A stretch of 64,000 bases of DNA from Halichondria panicea (GCF_963675165.1 NC_087381.1:62001-126000); one strand, 5' to 3'; shown: positions 26,001 to 37,125, numbered from the stretch's first letter. The notes: generated by a model not told the origin, from the letters alone. A program made the numbers and translations.

Positions 26001-27698
26001 TTCGACTATTAAATCACAGAACATGTATCTAAGCACATCATTGGAAAGGTCATTCTGAGAGCTATTGAATGCATCAATTAGATTTGAAATTGGACAATCT
26101 GAACACAAATTACGTGCTCTGGAAGACGGCTGGTATCAACATCATTCTTACTTGAGATTACTCCTGTCGATGGTCTCATACAGATGACCCCCCACCACGT
26201 CATCGTCGTCATGGTCACTATAGTTACACTCGTCCTCCGTGGGAAATGTCTCAGGTTCAGCATAAATATGAACAGTTTTCTTCTTTTTGGGCGGAAGGGG
26301 CGGAATCTTCTCACTATAAGGTATTGGCTTCAAGGGAGGTGGTTTCTTCTTCTTAACACTCAGTGCACGAACTGCCTGCTCGAAATTGTCATTGCTCAGA
26401 AGATTGCCATTTGGTGCTGTATTATTCCCAGTGGGTGGGGCTTCAACCTGACCTTTGACCCCTACTGTTGTCCCTTGAGGGTGACCTTCAACCTCATCAA
26501 CGGCAACTATAACAGGACTTGAATGTTTAACAGTTGAATTTCGCAAATCTTCGTCTGATATTTTTATCCCGGGCGGTATGACTTCCCACGTTTCCTCGGC
26601 AACGTCTAGCGACTCATTCTGATTGGACGGTTCTCCTCGACTGTCCTCTTCCTCTGCAATATTGTCGGGAGTATTGAATTTCTTCCTTCTCCTAGTAGGT
26701 GGTTTTGGTCTTTCTGCTATCTTGTGATCGATTGACCTTCGTCTCATCGGACTGCCAGGAGGGGACACTGATGAGGGACGGTCCCCCACATCCAGGCTAG
26801 ATTGTCTGGGGGGTGCTTTAGGGGGCGGGGGACGAGGGGGTAGGGTCTTGGTGTGGGAAGGGGACTGACAACGTGAGCTGCATGTAGAGAAAGGTACATG
26901 AAAACAAAAAAAATTATAATGAACCCTCTCTGTAGAAGACCTCCACATGTACTTGTAACCCAGCAAAGTAACTACATGATAAGAGTGCTAAATACAGCGC
27001 CATATATAGCGGGTAATTTTCGTGGGGTAAAATTAGCAGTGATTCTCGTGAATAATGTTTGCTTCATTATACGTGAGTGCATTGCATTGCACTTGTTCTG
27101 GTAAACCATGCCTATAGGTTTTCGTTGAGGTCAGCTTGCCCATGAAAATAACAAATATTTTACCACGAATTACCCGCTATAAGCATACGGTATAATACAA
27201 TGCATACACAAACATAGAATGTGAGCAGCTCTTAATGAAAACATTTCCAATTAAGTCTCAATCATGTATTAGCTAATTAATTTTACAGTGGATTAAAAAA
27301 AAATGACGTACCCTCCACATTGACATAATAATTAATCATGAGAGCTATGGAATGCACATCGAATAGTTTTGAAGTTGGACAATCTGAAACAAATTACGTG
27401 CTGTGGATAGCTACTGAATACCAGTATAACTAGCCTACCTCGAGGGAGAGCTGTTGGGGGACTTCCTGGGCTTAATGGCCGGGGGAAGTGGGCGTGGCTC
27501 TTTCTTCACCTCTGACTGAAGAGTTTTGATTGCATTTGCTACTCGCAACTTGTTGTCTAGTGCCAAATCATCAGGTGAGGGTTCACGAGGGGGCGGGATC
27601 GTCATGGCAACCTTGGGGGGAGGGGGGCTCGTGGATCCACCAATCGCCTGGAGAATGTTTTTACGAGCATTTTTCTTGGCTTCATCTGAGTTGCTCAT
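20047..27698 (-). CDS. Proline-rich RhoGEF (DH-PH) with C-terminal MORN repeats
   Basis: More than 20 minus-strand exons form one gene. Exons at about 27439-27698 and 26152-26877 encode a Pro-rich, basic N-terminus with SH3-ligand-like runs (PPLPPKKKK, LPPRPPPPKAPP) and a possible phosphotyrosine site (GGHLYETI). Exons from about 25190 to 23579 encode a Dbl-homology domain: NNVIHEIYTTEYTYVRSLEV (helix 1) and LITPVQRITRYNLLLQ (the conserved GEF surface helix). The PH domain follows at about 23533-22911 (YQCILFNDLLVFA and a terminal KRLWLTKLRE). About eight to ten MORN repeats (Y.G.W..G..HG.G pattern, e.g. YRGRWSEDKQ, YEGSWEQDLRHGKG) run from 22853 to 20243. The last exon (20047-20130) gives a stop. 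DH-PH domains activate Rho GTPases and MORN repeats bind lipids or scaffold. The middle resembles alsin (ALS2), but the RCC1 and VPS9 parts are absent. The 3' end is uncertain. Confidence 0.85.
24630..24925. repeat. Foldback element (family A') in a RhoGEF intron
   Basis: The arms GAACGGCCATAACTTCAGTT and CACCAGTTATGGCCGTTC are inverted copies about 290 bp apart, meeting at a near-perfect central palindrome ACCATGGGCTATAGCCCACG. A second copy lies at about 61325-61605. Confidence 0.85.
27004..27185. repeat. MITE-like inverted-repeat element in a RhoGEF intron
   Basis: Terminal inverted repeats TATAGCGGGTAATTTTCGTG and CACGAATTACCCGCTATA flank about 180 bp with no coding potential. Partial relatives occur near 21475. 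Confidence 0.75.
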
Positions 27699-27736
27699 TA
27701 TCTGTGTGTGTGTGAATGGTGTGGGTGTGTGTGAAT

Positions 27737-27773
<37 letters not shown>

Positions 27774-28512
27774 TGTGGTGTGGGTGTGTGTGTGTGTGAG
27801 TGTGAATGGTGTGTGTGTGTGTGTGAATGGTGTGGTGGTGTGGGTGTGTGTGTCATTCAAGCACTTGTTAGAACACATAGAGGCCATAACAACACATAGT
27901 TTACACCATGTTACTATTGTATGCCATATACGTGCACACAATAGTCAGGTAACTGTGGCTCTCATGTACAGTACATGACCTGCTGAGGATGAGAGGACTA
28001 CAAGGAGCTGCATTAACTATACAAGCTGAGAACAAGCTAAACACGCTATTATTATAGAAACACCCACACTAAAACATCATAGCCTCTAATATTGGAATTA
28101 AGTTTCAGCCTACGAACGATAACAGACAATCAAAGCACAGCAACCAGTAGCTCGACACGTACATGGCACACACTCTGATACAATGTGTGGTGTGAGTGTG
28201 TGGGCGGGTGGGTGGGTGTGTGTTATGTGTGTGTGTGTGTGTGTGGGAGGGTGCAGGCCTCACATGAGCCTGGTGGTTGTGTGGGCAGTCTTCTATCACT
28301 CTCCTCTCTCTAGCTTGGGACTGAAGCTCTTGACTACACTGTACGGCCTCACTGCAGTACTAGTACTAGGTACGTATACTAGCTTGTCGATCTACTTTAG
28401 CAATCTTTCAGCCACGCCCATCTATAATTATTCACGTGGAAAGTTAGACGACCATACAATGACTAGCGTTTAGTGCTTTGACGACCAATACCAACCCACA
28501 TGGCAAGCCAAG
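27699..28512. promoter_or_regulatory. Divergent 5' region of RhoGEF-MORN and TIMM29 genes
   Basis: Contains (GT)n tracts at about 27700-27855 and 28183-28245. The RhoGEF start codon is preceded by an acceptor-like CACACACAG, so a 5' UTR exon probably lies near 28000. An open frame on the plus strand around 28310-28470 is short and unsupported. Confidence 0.4.
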
Positions 28513-29109
28513 ATGTTTCCTCTAGCTACTCAAGTTACAAGACCTCTAACCAGAAGACTGCAGGCTAGGAGAGAAGCTAGCTCCTTGGTGAAGCGTGCCA
28601 AGGGTCTGGGACAACCTGTCAAAGCCATTCTAACCGACTATGCTCAAGTATTTAAAGACTTATTTATATCTGCCCGAAAACACCCTTTCAAAACAACTGT
28701 CTACATATCTGTTGGGTCTTTATTGGTAGCCGCAGTGAAGAAGAGGCCAGACTACACCCTCTACCTCAACGATGTCTTGGTGTATGGCAATGAACTGAGC
28801 ATGTGCAGTGAAGCAGTGCGAAACCCGTCAGCCGTGAACTACATTGATGACATCATCACGCACCACTATGACCGAGGTCTGACGTATATAAATCTCGGGG
28901 TGGTTGCTCTAATTATGAGGAAATCTCGTAGTGCTCATTGTTCGAATTTCCATGAGACATGCTCATCACTTCAGCCGCGGCTGTGGACGTGTGGAGAGCG
29001 TGTGATGGACGTGGGCGTGTGGGGACACTGGTTGCTATTGGATACCAATCTAAAAGACTTTGACGTCAATACGGAGCAATTGTCTCATTTACCAAATCAT
29101 GAGCAATAA
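28513..29109 (+). CDS. TIMM29: TIMM29 homologue, mitochondrial TIM22-complex subunit
   Basis: A single uninterrupted frame of 198 codons. It has a basic N-terminus suited to mitochondrial targeting, then DYAQVFKDLFISARKHPFK, one membrane segment (TTVYISVGSLLVAAV), and the family motifs YINLGVVALI, SLQPRLW, ERVMDVGVWGHWLLLDTNLK and DFDVNTEQLSHLP. All have clear counterparts in human TIMM29, where they read YVNLGLCSLV, LQPRW and VLDVG. TIMM29 sits in the inner membrane and supports assembly of the TIM22 carrier translocase. The protein ends soon after the DFDVN block, lacking the charged C-terminal tail of vertebrate TIMM29. Confidence 0.88.
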   Translation: MFPLATQVTRPLTRRLQARREASSLVKRAKGLGQPVKAILTDYAQVFKDLFISARKHPFKTTVYISVGSLLVAAVKKRPDYTLYLNDVLVYGNELSMCSEAVRNPSAVNYIDDIITHHYDRGLTYINLGVVALIMRKSRSAHCSNFHETCSSLQPRLWTCGERVMDVGVWGHWLLLDTNLKDFDVNTEQLSHLPNHEQ

Positions 29110-29283
29110 TATTCAATTCTTATTGTTTAATTATCAAAAAATTGTTTATTTATTGGCAAAAAATTTAATAATGTGCACATTCACACTATCATTATATAAA
29201 GATTTAAAAATCAGTTGAAAAAGACTAAAATTTAATGGCTACAATAGCAGGTTCATAATTATGTATAATATGTGTGTATGGGG

Positions 29284-32200
29284 TTAGTTTCCCTTGGTCT
29301 CAGAGGGGCTGTATTTGACAGCAGGAGGGCGGTGCCTTGTAATTGCTGAGTCAGCATTCTTTACAGCTGTAGGGATAAGGCCGTCGTCAATGGCAACCTG
29401 GGCTGGGAGCTCCGACAGGGTGGGTACAAAGTGCACCTTACGCCAAAACTTTGAGCTGTAGAGATGAAAGAGAATTGCAGTCAATATAAGGTACAGAGTA
29501 CATTGTAGGGTGGTGGGATAAATCAAGATCTATATAATAATTATTATAGTTTACCTGATGAAAGGTCTTGCTAGTGTGAGGATGCTCTTGACTAGGAAGG
29601 TGGGGTGGACAATGTAGAGAGCAGTGAGCTGCTTACGAAACCTGTAGTGAAATAGTACACACACACAATGAACAGCTAGCACTGTGTACAGTACACGGGG
29701 TTAGGGTGCACTGTGCATGTACAGTACACGGGGTTAGGGTGCACTGTGCATGTACAGTACACGGGATTAGGGTACACTGTGCATGTACAGTACACGGGGT
29801 TAGGGTGCACTGTGCATGTACAGTACACGGGGTTAGGGTACACTGTGCATGTACAGTACACGGGGTTAGGGTGCACTGTGCATGTACAGTACACGGGGTT
29901 AGGGTACACTGTGCATGTACAGTACACGGGGTTAGGGTACACTGTGCATGTACAGTACACAGGGGTTAGGGTGCACTGTGCATGTACAGTACACGGGGTT
30001 AGGGTGCACTGTGCATGTACAGTACACAGGGGTTAGGGTACACTGTGCAATAGTTGACCTTCTGTCCACAAGTTCATAGAAGCGTCGCAGCAGTTGTAGC
30101 GATGGTCGACTGTTGGGGGGAGCCCCACTGTGCAGGTAGACTATCATATACTGGTCAACTATGATCCGGTCCAACACACTCATCACGTAGCTGTATAACA
30201 CATACAATGTAGTCAGACAGTCTAGGAGGCTAAACACGTCATTACATGATCTATTGGAGAGGCTAAACGCATGTAAGTTGTGGCCTACAAAAGCTAGCTC
30301 CGAAAAATTTGACATGGGATCCATGGAATTCAAGTTATGGCAGCCAAAAGAATCTCCAAACCATGGGATGTAGTTGAACATCTTTCAACAGCCTTAACTT
30401 GAGTATCGTTGATCCAATGTCAAAAATTTCAGAATTTTCTGAAAGCTTAGAAAAAGACCTTTCAAATGATGTGTTGCAATCTAAAATTTGTCGGGGGCCT
30501 AATTTGTCATTTTTCGGCCTTGGACCATTCATGGTATCGCCAAATCGGCAAATAATTTTATGTCTCGAATATGATTTTTGATAACACCATTTGAACTATT
30601 TTTTTCTAAGCTTTCAGAAAATCCTAAAAAATTTTACATTGGATCCACGGAATTCAAGTTATGGCAGACCAAAGAACTGCATGTTTTTATGAACTAGGTT
30701 GCTATAGTAATTGACTTACTAGAATAATTCCTGAGCAACTTGCTTATAGTTGTGCAGTGTTCTAGGAGGAAGGTGGCAGGAAGACACCACCATCACAGCA
30801 AGACGCTCCTCCCCCACATAACCTGTGTGGGCGGGAGAGTGAGGGGGTGGGACCACATCACTATTGACCTCTATACCTGCATGTTGTATGATGTTCCTGT
30901 ATGGCTCTACTAGTGTCATGTCGATGACATGCTCAGCCCCACCCACACTAACGAGTCGATGTGCTCGCACTTCCTCAGCTTCTTCATGAGTGGAATACTC
31001 CGGGATAGGGACTTCCCCTTGTGCTGTTACCACGGTAACCACAGGCTCAAGCGGGACCGCAGGAGTGGCACCCTATAATGTAAGGAAGTAATTATTATCT
31101 CCATTTACAACAATTACCATTTCCTCATACAATAATAACAGTACTTAACTTAACTTAACTTACCGGTGAATGCCCTCGCTCCCTAATGGTGTGTGTTGGA
31201 ATAATCAATATCATAATATCAATAGAGGCGTATATAAAACACTGTTTTATCAAACTATTTATAGTACGAAACTCACACATCTGCCACAAACTGAGCCACT
31301 AGCGGGAGGATGTGCTTCCGGGACATCTTAACATTGCGTTGCTCTAAAAGGACGCCCTCAAATCCAACCCCCTCCACACGCACACACTGCAACTGCTCGC
31401 TGGCTTCAAGCATACTCACAATGCTCTCGGGCAACTCTCCATCTGATTGGTAGACGGCAATATGACGCCTCTTGTTGTCATGGTCACCACTCGGAGCATA
31501 AATCCCCAGCAATATGAGAACATCGAGGGATTGCTGCTGATAGAAGGCTGTTATATCTTCCTTAAAACCATCTCGTGAGACAAACTCAACCAAACTATCA
31601 GTCACTGAAGAAAAACCGATAGAATATTTGTCAGATACGCGAGTTTGTTTGAAGTCTCGTCCCAGTACCTGCATAGAGGTCAGTGTGGAGTTGTCAAACC
31701 GAGCTTTAAACAATGTCTTGAAATGAGCATGGCTGTCAAATCCTTCAGGCATGCTTTCGAGTAGCTGTCCGGCCACTTCTTTATCACTGTCTGTCACTCT
31801 GCCCTCCAACAGAAGGTCCCCAGTGTCTAGTAGTATGGCTGATAGTAGGAGTGTGGCTACTGTCGGGGATATGGAGTAGCTCTGTGGGTTGGAGAGGAGC
31901 TGTGCTGCTGTTAGTGTAGCACAAGAGCCCACCCACTCCACAGTCACCCTCACACCCTCACACCCCACACACGTACTCGGAGACAACTCGTGGTGGTCTA
32001 TCACTGTGTGTGTGTGTGTGTGTGTGTGTGGGGGCGGTACATTAGAGGAATGTTGTAATCATTCCATAGCACACCTCCTAATAACACAATTTCATGCTCT
32101 GCAAACACTGCAAGTGATCAATCCACTTGGGAAATAAGGAAATCTTCCCGTGTAGCATATACACACATGTACCTTGAACCACACTGTTGCTAGGGAAACG

Positions 32201-32627
32201 GCTACTGGAGTGGTTGTGGTCTACCAATGTCACCTCAAGACATTCTGTAGACTTGAGTTTATCCAAGGGAAGATCATCAGCAAATATCAGGCAATCTGAT
32301 TGGACGCCCACTTGAGAGAACACCTCAACGGCTTCAGTACGTAGGACAAATTCGTCTCGTCGGCACGACAACAGCGGCAAGCTGATCCAGTCGTTTCCCC
32401 CGGTAACGGCCCAATAGTGAGCATACGATAGGGCACACACAATAGAGTCGAGATCACATGATTCGTTACCGATGGTTACGCGTAGCTTTGATGTAGAGCT
32501 CTGTGGAAAAGGGACATGTAAAGAGGTTCAAATTTATTATTTTATTTATTTATTTTTATTTATTTAGGCTTACCAGTTGAGTGAGGAGAGATGGTAGAGA
32601 GTTGATGTACTCAATGAACCCAGCCAT
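29284..32627 (-). CDS. PRUNE2: PRUNE2-type protein: DHH phosphoesterase fused to a BCH (BNIP2/CRAL-TRIO-like) domain
   Basis: Nine exons (32574-32627, 32173-32500, 31277-32003, 31164-31182, 30877-31072, 30720-30822, 30059-30190, 29555-29641, 29284-29455) join in frame to 605 codons. The N-terminal part is a Prune/exopolyphosphatase DHH domain with metal-site motifs NESCDLDS, LVDHN, VIDHHE and LLDTGD, followed by a DHHA2 domain ending KMSRKHILPLV. The C-terminal part is a BCH domain: LVEPYRNIIQHAGY, DQYMIVYLHSGAP, LLRRFYELVDRR, LYIVHPTFLVKS and SKFWRKVHFV. This is the PRUNE2/BMCC1 architecture without the long vertebrate linker. Prune proteins hydrolyse short-chain polyphosphate or cyclic nucleotides; BCH domains bind small GTPases and their regulators. 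The metal ligands look intact, so activity is plausible. One exon is only 19 bp. Confidence 0.92.
29675..30045. repeat. 33-bp minisatellite, about 11 copies, in a PRUNE2 intron
   Basis: Units contain TACACGGGGTTAGGGTGCAC and TGTGCATGTACAG. Because 33 is divisible by three, both strands stay open, which produces spurious repeat proteins. It sits between the exon ending at 30059 and the exon at 29555-29641. Confidence 0.95.
30262..30690. repeat. Foldback element(s) (family A) in a PRUNE2 intron
   Basis: Contains GGAATTCAAGTTATGGCAG at both ends, with inverted segments CAGCCTTAACTTGAGTATCG and TTTTCTGAAAGCTTAGAAA between. It closely matches sequence at 57900-58540. Confidence 0.8.
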
Positions 32628-32891
32628 TATTCACAAAGGTACACAGCACAAGACTCAGTGAGCTACTGTGTTAGCAGGCCGAGATCCTTCAGTTACTTCG
32701 CTGGCTAGCTACAAGAGCTAGAGAATGCAGCAAAGCAGGTAAGAAGCAGTCACGCCCACTTATAAGCAGACCCACCCACTTTGGTGGAGCAGAGCCACGC
32801 CTACTTTAGCAGACACACCCGCTACATACAGAACAAGAGAAGGACAGGCTAGCTAGCTAGTGTACTAGTACGTGTGTTTAGAGCTCTTACA
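32628..32891. promoter_or_regulatory. Bidirectional PRUNE2/MESH1 promoter
   Basis: 264 bp between divergent ATGs. Several ACGCCCACTT/ACCCACTT-like short repeats (32750-32820) could be GC-box/KLF-like sites; this is inference. Confidence 0.4.
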
Positions 32892-33789
32892 ATGGACGAG
32901 ATGAGTCTGATGGGTCGACTACTGGAGGCTGTTAACTTTGCAGCTCTCAAACATCGCGATCAGAGACGCAAGGACGAGTTCAAGACTCCTTATATCAACC
33001 ATCCCATTGGTGTGGCATATTCTCTTTGGAAGGAAGGAGGTGTCACTGACATGGCTGTGTTACAGGTGACTAGGCACTATCCCCACACCTCACACACCCT
33101 CACACCACACCCACAGGCCGTGTTACTAGTGACTAGGCACCATCCCCACACCTCACATACCCTCACACCACACACACACACACATACAGGCCGCTGTTCT
33201 TCATGATACTGTAGAAGATACGGCCACTACATTTGATGAGCTGGAGTTGACTTTTGGACCTGAGGTTCGGCAGATTGTTCAAGAGTGCAGTGATGACAAA
33301 ACGCTGCACAAAATGGAGAGAAAGAGACAACAGGTCAAAAAGGCAGCCAATTTTGTATCTATAATTATTTGATAGCCCGTAACTTGTGTATAGGATCTGG
33401 GATGTGCATTCAATAGCTCTCAAATTACCTTTCCAATGATGTGCTTAGTGGTGTGGTGTGATTAACTGCCCAACTTCCTCAGATTATAAATGCTCCTCAT
33501 AAAAGTATCAAAGCTCGTCTCGTGTCGTATGCCGACAAGCTGTACAACCTCCGTGACCTTTGCATCTCGACCCCTGAGGGATGGACACAAGAAAGGGTCC
33601 AAGAATACTTTGTATGGAGTGCCAAGGTTCGCAATTAATATCCGCACTACAGCTAATGACTGTTATAATCCTCTCCCTCAGGTGGTTGGTGGGATGTTGG
33701 GGGCCAACAACGAGTTAGAGAGGAGACTGGAACAAGTGCTCAACTCTCGTGGAGTTTCCTTATATGGATTGTCAGAAACTGTCGGATAA
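32892..33789 (+). CDS. HDDC3: MESH1 / HDDC3 metal-dependent phosphohydrolase
   Basis: Four exons (32892-33065, 33190-33333, 33483-33626, 33682-33789), all joining in phase 0, give 189 codons; human HDDC3 has 179. The HD-domain metal ligands are visible in KHRDQRRKD, the core [11 protein letters not shown] and [22 protein letters not shown] and [16 protein letters not shown] are further family signatures. MESH1 is the animal SpoT-type hydrolase; it cleaves ppGpp in vitro and acts as a cytosolic NADPH phosphatase in human cells. The ATG chosen gives [13 protein letters not shown], matching the family start; the GTG further upstream is not used. Confidence 0.95.
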
Positions 33790-35099
33790 AACAGATTATA
33801 GCTAGTTGTAGTTGTGCGTGAAATACTTGTAATTATGTATTAAAGTTGATTCAGTTATCACCGACATTGCAATTGATGTGTCCATCTTCTAGTTTTTAGG
33901 CACTGTACTCCCCCCCCCCCCCCCCCCCCATTGTGTGTAGTTGATTGTCATTTCAATATAAAGTGTTGACAAAAATTTAAATGATGGATAAAGTTTCTGC
34001 ATAATTATACTCACACATACAATTTCTCAAAGATTACAAAAGTAAAAGTAATTCATTACGAAAATAGTAAGTACATGTATACTGTTACAATGCACCAGAG
34101 TTAATTGTTACTGCCAGACCTCCCCAAACCGTTGCCTTGCAATCAACCTGCACGGAGAGCATAAGACTTGTCACACAACATAGCTAGCTACTCATCTGTG
34201 TGTATGCTGTTTAGTCGCTCCTCCACACACAATCAACCTACACAGAGAGCAGGAGAGACTTGCCACACAACACAGCTAGCTACTCATCTGTGTGTATGCT
34301 GTACAGTGGCTCCTCCACACACAATCAACCTGCACAGAGAGCATGAGAGACTTGTCACACAACATAGCTAGCTACTCATCTGTGTGTATGCTGTACAGTG
34401 GCTCCTCCACACGCAATCAACCTACACAGAGAGCATGAGAGACTTGCCACACAACATAGCTAGCTACTCATCTGTGTGTATGCTGTTACAGTGGCTCCTC
34501 CACAACCATCAACCTACACAGAGAGCAGGAGAGATACTGTACACAATGGAGCTACTTATCTTTTGCTGTGAAGAGACATGGACCTACACACCATAGAAGC
34601 CAACCATACTTATCTTGAGTGTCTCCATAGCTTCACACAACCATCAACCTGCACAGAGAGCATGAGAACATAGCTAGCTACTTATCTGTGTGTATGCTGT
34701 TACAGTGGCTCCTCCACACACAATCAACCTGCAGAGAGCATGAGAGACTTGTTACACAACATAGCTAGCTACTCATCTGTGTGTATGCTGTTACAGTGGC
34801 TCCTCCACACACAATCAACCTGCACAGAGAGTATGAAAGGCTTGCCACACAACATAGCTAGCGACTCATCTGTGTGTATGCTGTTACAGTGGCTCCTCCA
34901 CACACAACCAACCTACACAGAGAGCATGAAAGACACACTGAACTGTTAACAAGCTACTTATCTTCCTTTGTACTGTGCAGGCAATTAACATCAACCTATA
35001 CACGGAAGGTGCATGAAGACATACCGTTGTGGTTGTCATATATTATTGTACTTATCTTTTCTCCATGCAGTTACAATTGTATCACACCACATGTACATA
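33790..35099. repeat. Intergenic region with an about 90-bp minisatellite
   Basis: From about 34140 to 34980 a unit of about 85-97 bp is repeated roughly eight to nine times. It includes AATCAACCTGCACAGAGAGC, ACAACATAGCTAGCTACTCA and TGTGTGTATGCTGTACAGTG. Copies vary by small indels, so they do not keep a reading frame. A C18 homopolymer lies near 33912. No gene was recognised here. Confidence 0.85.
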
Positions 35100-37125
35100 G
35101 CAAGCTTTCTTTATTCTCTGAGGTAATAAAATTAATTATTAATAAGCGTGTATGTAGAAGTGGGTGGTGAGATTTGAGCCCCACCCCCTTCAATAATTAT
35201 AATACAAAACATGCAGCCATTGATGAGGTTAGTAATTCTTCCTGGGTCCCAGAGCAGCATGGCTTGTCTGTACCTGGGGGAGAGAGGAGACAAAAGCAGT
35301 GAGAGAATGGAACACTAGTACAGTAGCTAGTAGGAGGAGCTGTGTGTGTGTGCATTGTGGCTGTAAGAGAACAAGCAAATGCATGGTTACATTGAGCGCA
35401 GCAGTTCAAATAAAGCCGATCATCAACAAATCTCCACAACCTTAGAAAACAAACCAACCAATTACCACCAGAACTGACAACATTACCACCACCATTGAGA
35501 ACATTATCACCAGTAGTTTCCTTGCTCAAGGGACTAATACAATAAGGGCATAATAAACTAAAGGGACCCTGTGACTGTGAGTACCATTAACTGAGCACAA
35601 AAGTAATCAACCAGAATGTGTGGGATGGTTCAACAACAGTAGACTCACAGAGACAACACCTCCTTGCTCTTGAAGCCCTCGCCGACTCCAGTTGCAACAA
35701 GCCTGGCACGCAAGGCTTGCACAAGTGCTCAAGACTACTCTTCACTAATCCAGTCAAAGGCTACAGTTCCCTTGGCACACCTAGGTTTAGTTAAAGCCTG
35801 AACTTACCAATTCCATGTGCAGTAGGCACAGAGTTAAAATCCTAAAAAAGCTGTCTAAATTAGCATAAGCCAAGAAGCAGCAGTTGTCTAACTATACTAT
35901 AGCTAAGCTATTTTCTAATGATCCTAGCTAACTAACTATTGGAACTGATAACGAGATCATAACACTCCCAATTATGGCAGGATCCTGTGCTGCTTTCCCA
36001 TTAGGCAGGTACTAACAGCAGAGTGCTCCCTCAATAGACTGGAATGCCATGAATAATCCATCATTGCACCCCGAAGGCTGGTTCAACAACGGTTTCAGGA
36101 ACAAGAAGATGCTGTCCTGCGACCCGACTGTTGAAGAACCTTCCACACACATTCTGATTGGTTACTTGAGTGCTACGGACACCACCCCACCACCACCAAA
36201 GGGTTCAAGGCCATGCAGGTAATAGACTCTTAGCCACGCGTATATTAACAGTACATAAACATAAAAAGCGTTGTCGACACGAGTTTAGCCATGCATACAT
36301 GCATTTAACATGCGCTTTGCTGGCAAGTATGTATCTATTAAGCTGCATGACCTACACACCTCACAGTCAAGAAGGGGCCACCACACTTAGACACAAGGAA
36401 TACCAGAGCAAAATAATCACCAACCAAAACCTTCTATTCTCAACAAACAGTGCGCAAAACCGATACGCTTGAAAGAAGGCCGGAGTGAACAATCTAGCTG
36501 CAACAACACATACAACAAGCTAGCTACAAACAAGACAAACATGCAAGAGCTACGGTTTCAACTTACAATAGCTCCAGCAGCCTGCACGGCTTCCGATGAT
36601 CCAGCTCTATCATATCCTTCCATGGCTGGAGAATCTCGCAATGGTTCTGCAACACAGTGGAAGGCTCGCGATGGTTCTGCAACACAGTGAAAGGCTCGCG
36701 ATGGTTCTGCAACACAGTGGAAGGCTCGCGATGATTCTGCAACACAGTGGAAGGCTCGCAATGGTTCTGCAACACAATGCTCGCGATAATTCTGCAACAC
36801 AGTGGAAGGCTCGCGATGATTCTGTAACACAGTGAAAGACTTGCGATGGTTCTGCAAAAAAATCAAGTCAATAGCAATCGCGATATCGGTAAAACATGAC
36901 CAAATAGACAGCAAACAATGTTACAATGCTCCACAAGGCTTCCTAGCCAAACATTCCTGTGAACATGCGAGCTACAAGGCAAAGATACTCACCTCTTCCA
37001 GCAAGACACTTTACTTCTCCTTCAAACTTCAAAGGAACTGAGCTTCTGGAACTGGATCTGGGAATATTCCAGGCCATTGACGTCAAAGTCTCCAAGGAGA
37101 TGCCATGGAGACAGACAGTTCCCAC
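35100..37125 (-). other. Weak minus-strand gene candidate (fragmentary exons)
   Basis: An ATG at 37123-37125 starts MGTVCLHGISLETLTSMAWN and runs to a good donor at 36992 (AGAG|GTGAGT). It can splice in frame to an acceptor at 36647, giving EPLRDSPAMEGYDRAGSSEA up to a good donor (ATT|GTAAGT) near 36567. Further open stretches with splice-like borders occur at about 35650-35738 (ALVQALRARLVATGVGEGFK) and 35130-35277 (YRQAMLLWDPGRITNLINGC), but I could not connect all of them in one frame. No family is recognised. It may be a fast-evolving small gene, a pseudogene or a non-coding transcript. Confidence 0.3.
36641..36860 (-). repeat. 30-bp tandem repeats each carrying a 3'-splice-site-like CAG
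   Basis: Seven to eight units of the minus-strand form CACTGTGTTGCAG|AACCATC. Five consecutive CAGs (exon edges at about 36646, 36676, 36706, 36736 and 36766) are exactly 30 bp apart. A 5-bp deletion shifts the remaining units. The most upstream unit has a stronger pyrimidine tract (TTTTTTTGCAG). Confidence 0.85.

Noticed and set aside
20047-27698. Direct assignment as ALS2 orthologue
   Set aside because: RCC1 and VPS9 domains are not found, so only partial architectural similarity is claimed.
28183-28473. Plus-strand frame with a hydrophobic segment upstream of TIMM29
   Set aside because: Runs through a GT tract, lacks family similarity and is probably 5' UTR or promoter.
29676-30036. Repeat proteins of about 90-107 codons on both strands
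   Set aside because: Caused by a 33-bp minisatellite whose length is a multiple of three.
34140-34980. Possible CRISPR array
   Set aside because: Units of about 90 bp are similar along their whole length with no unique spacers, and the genome is eukaryotic.
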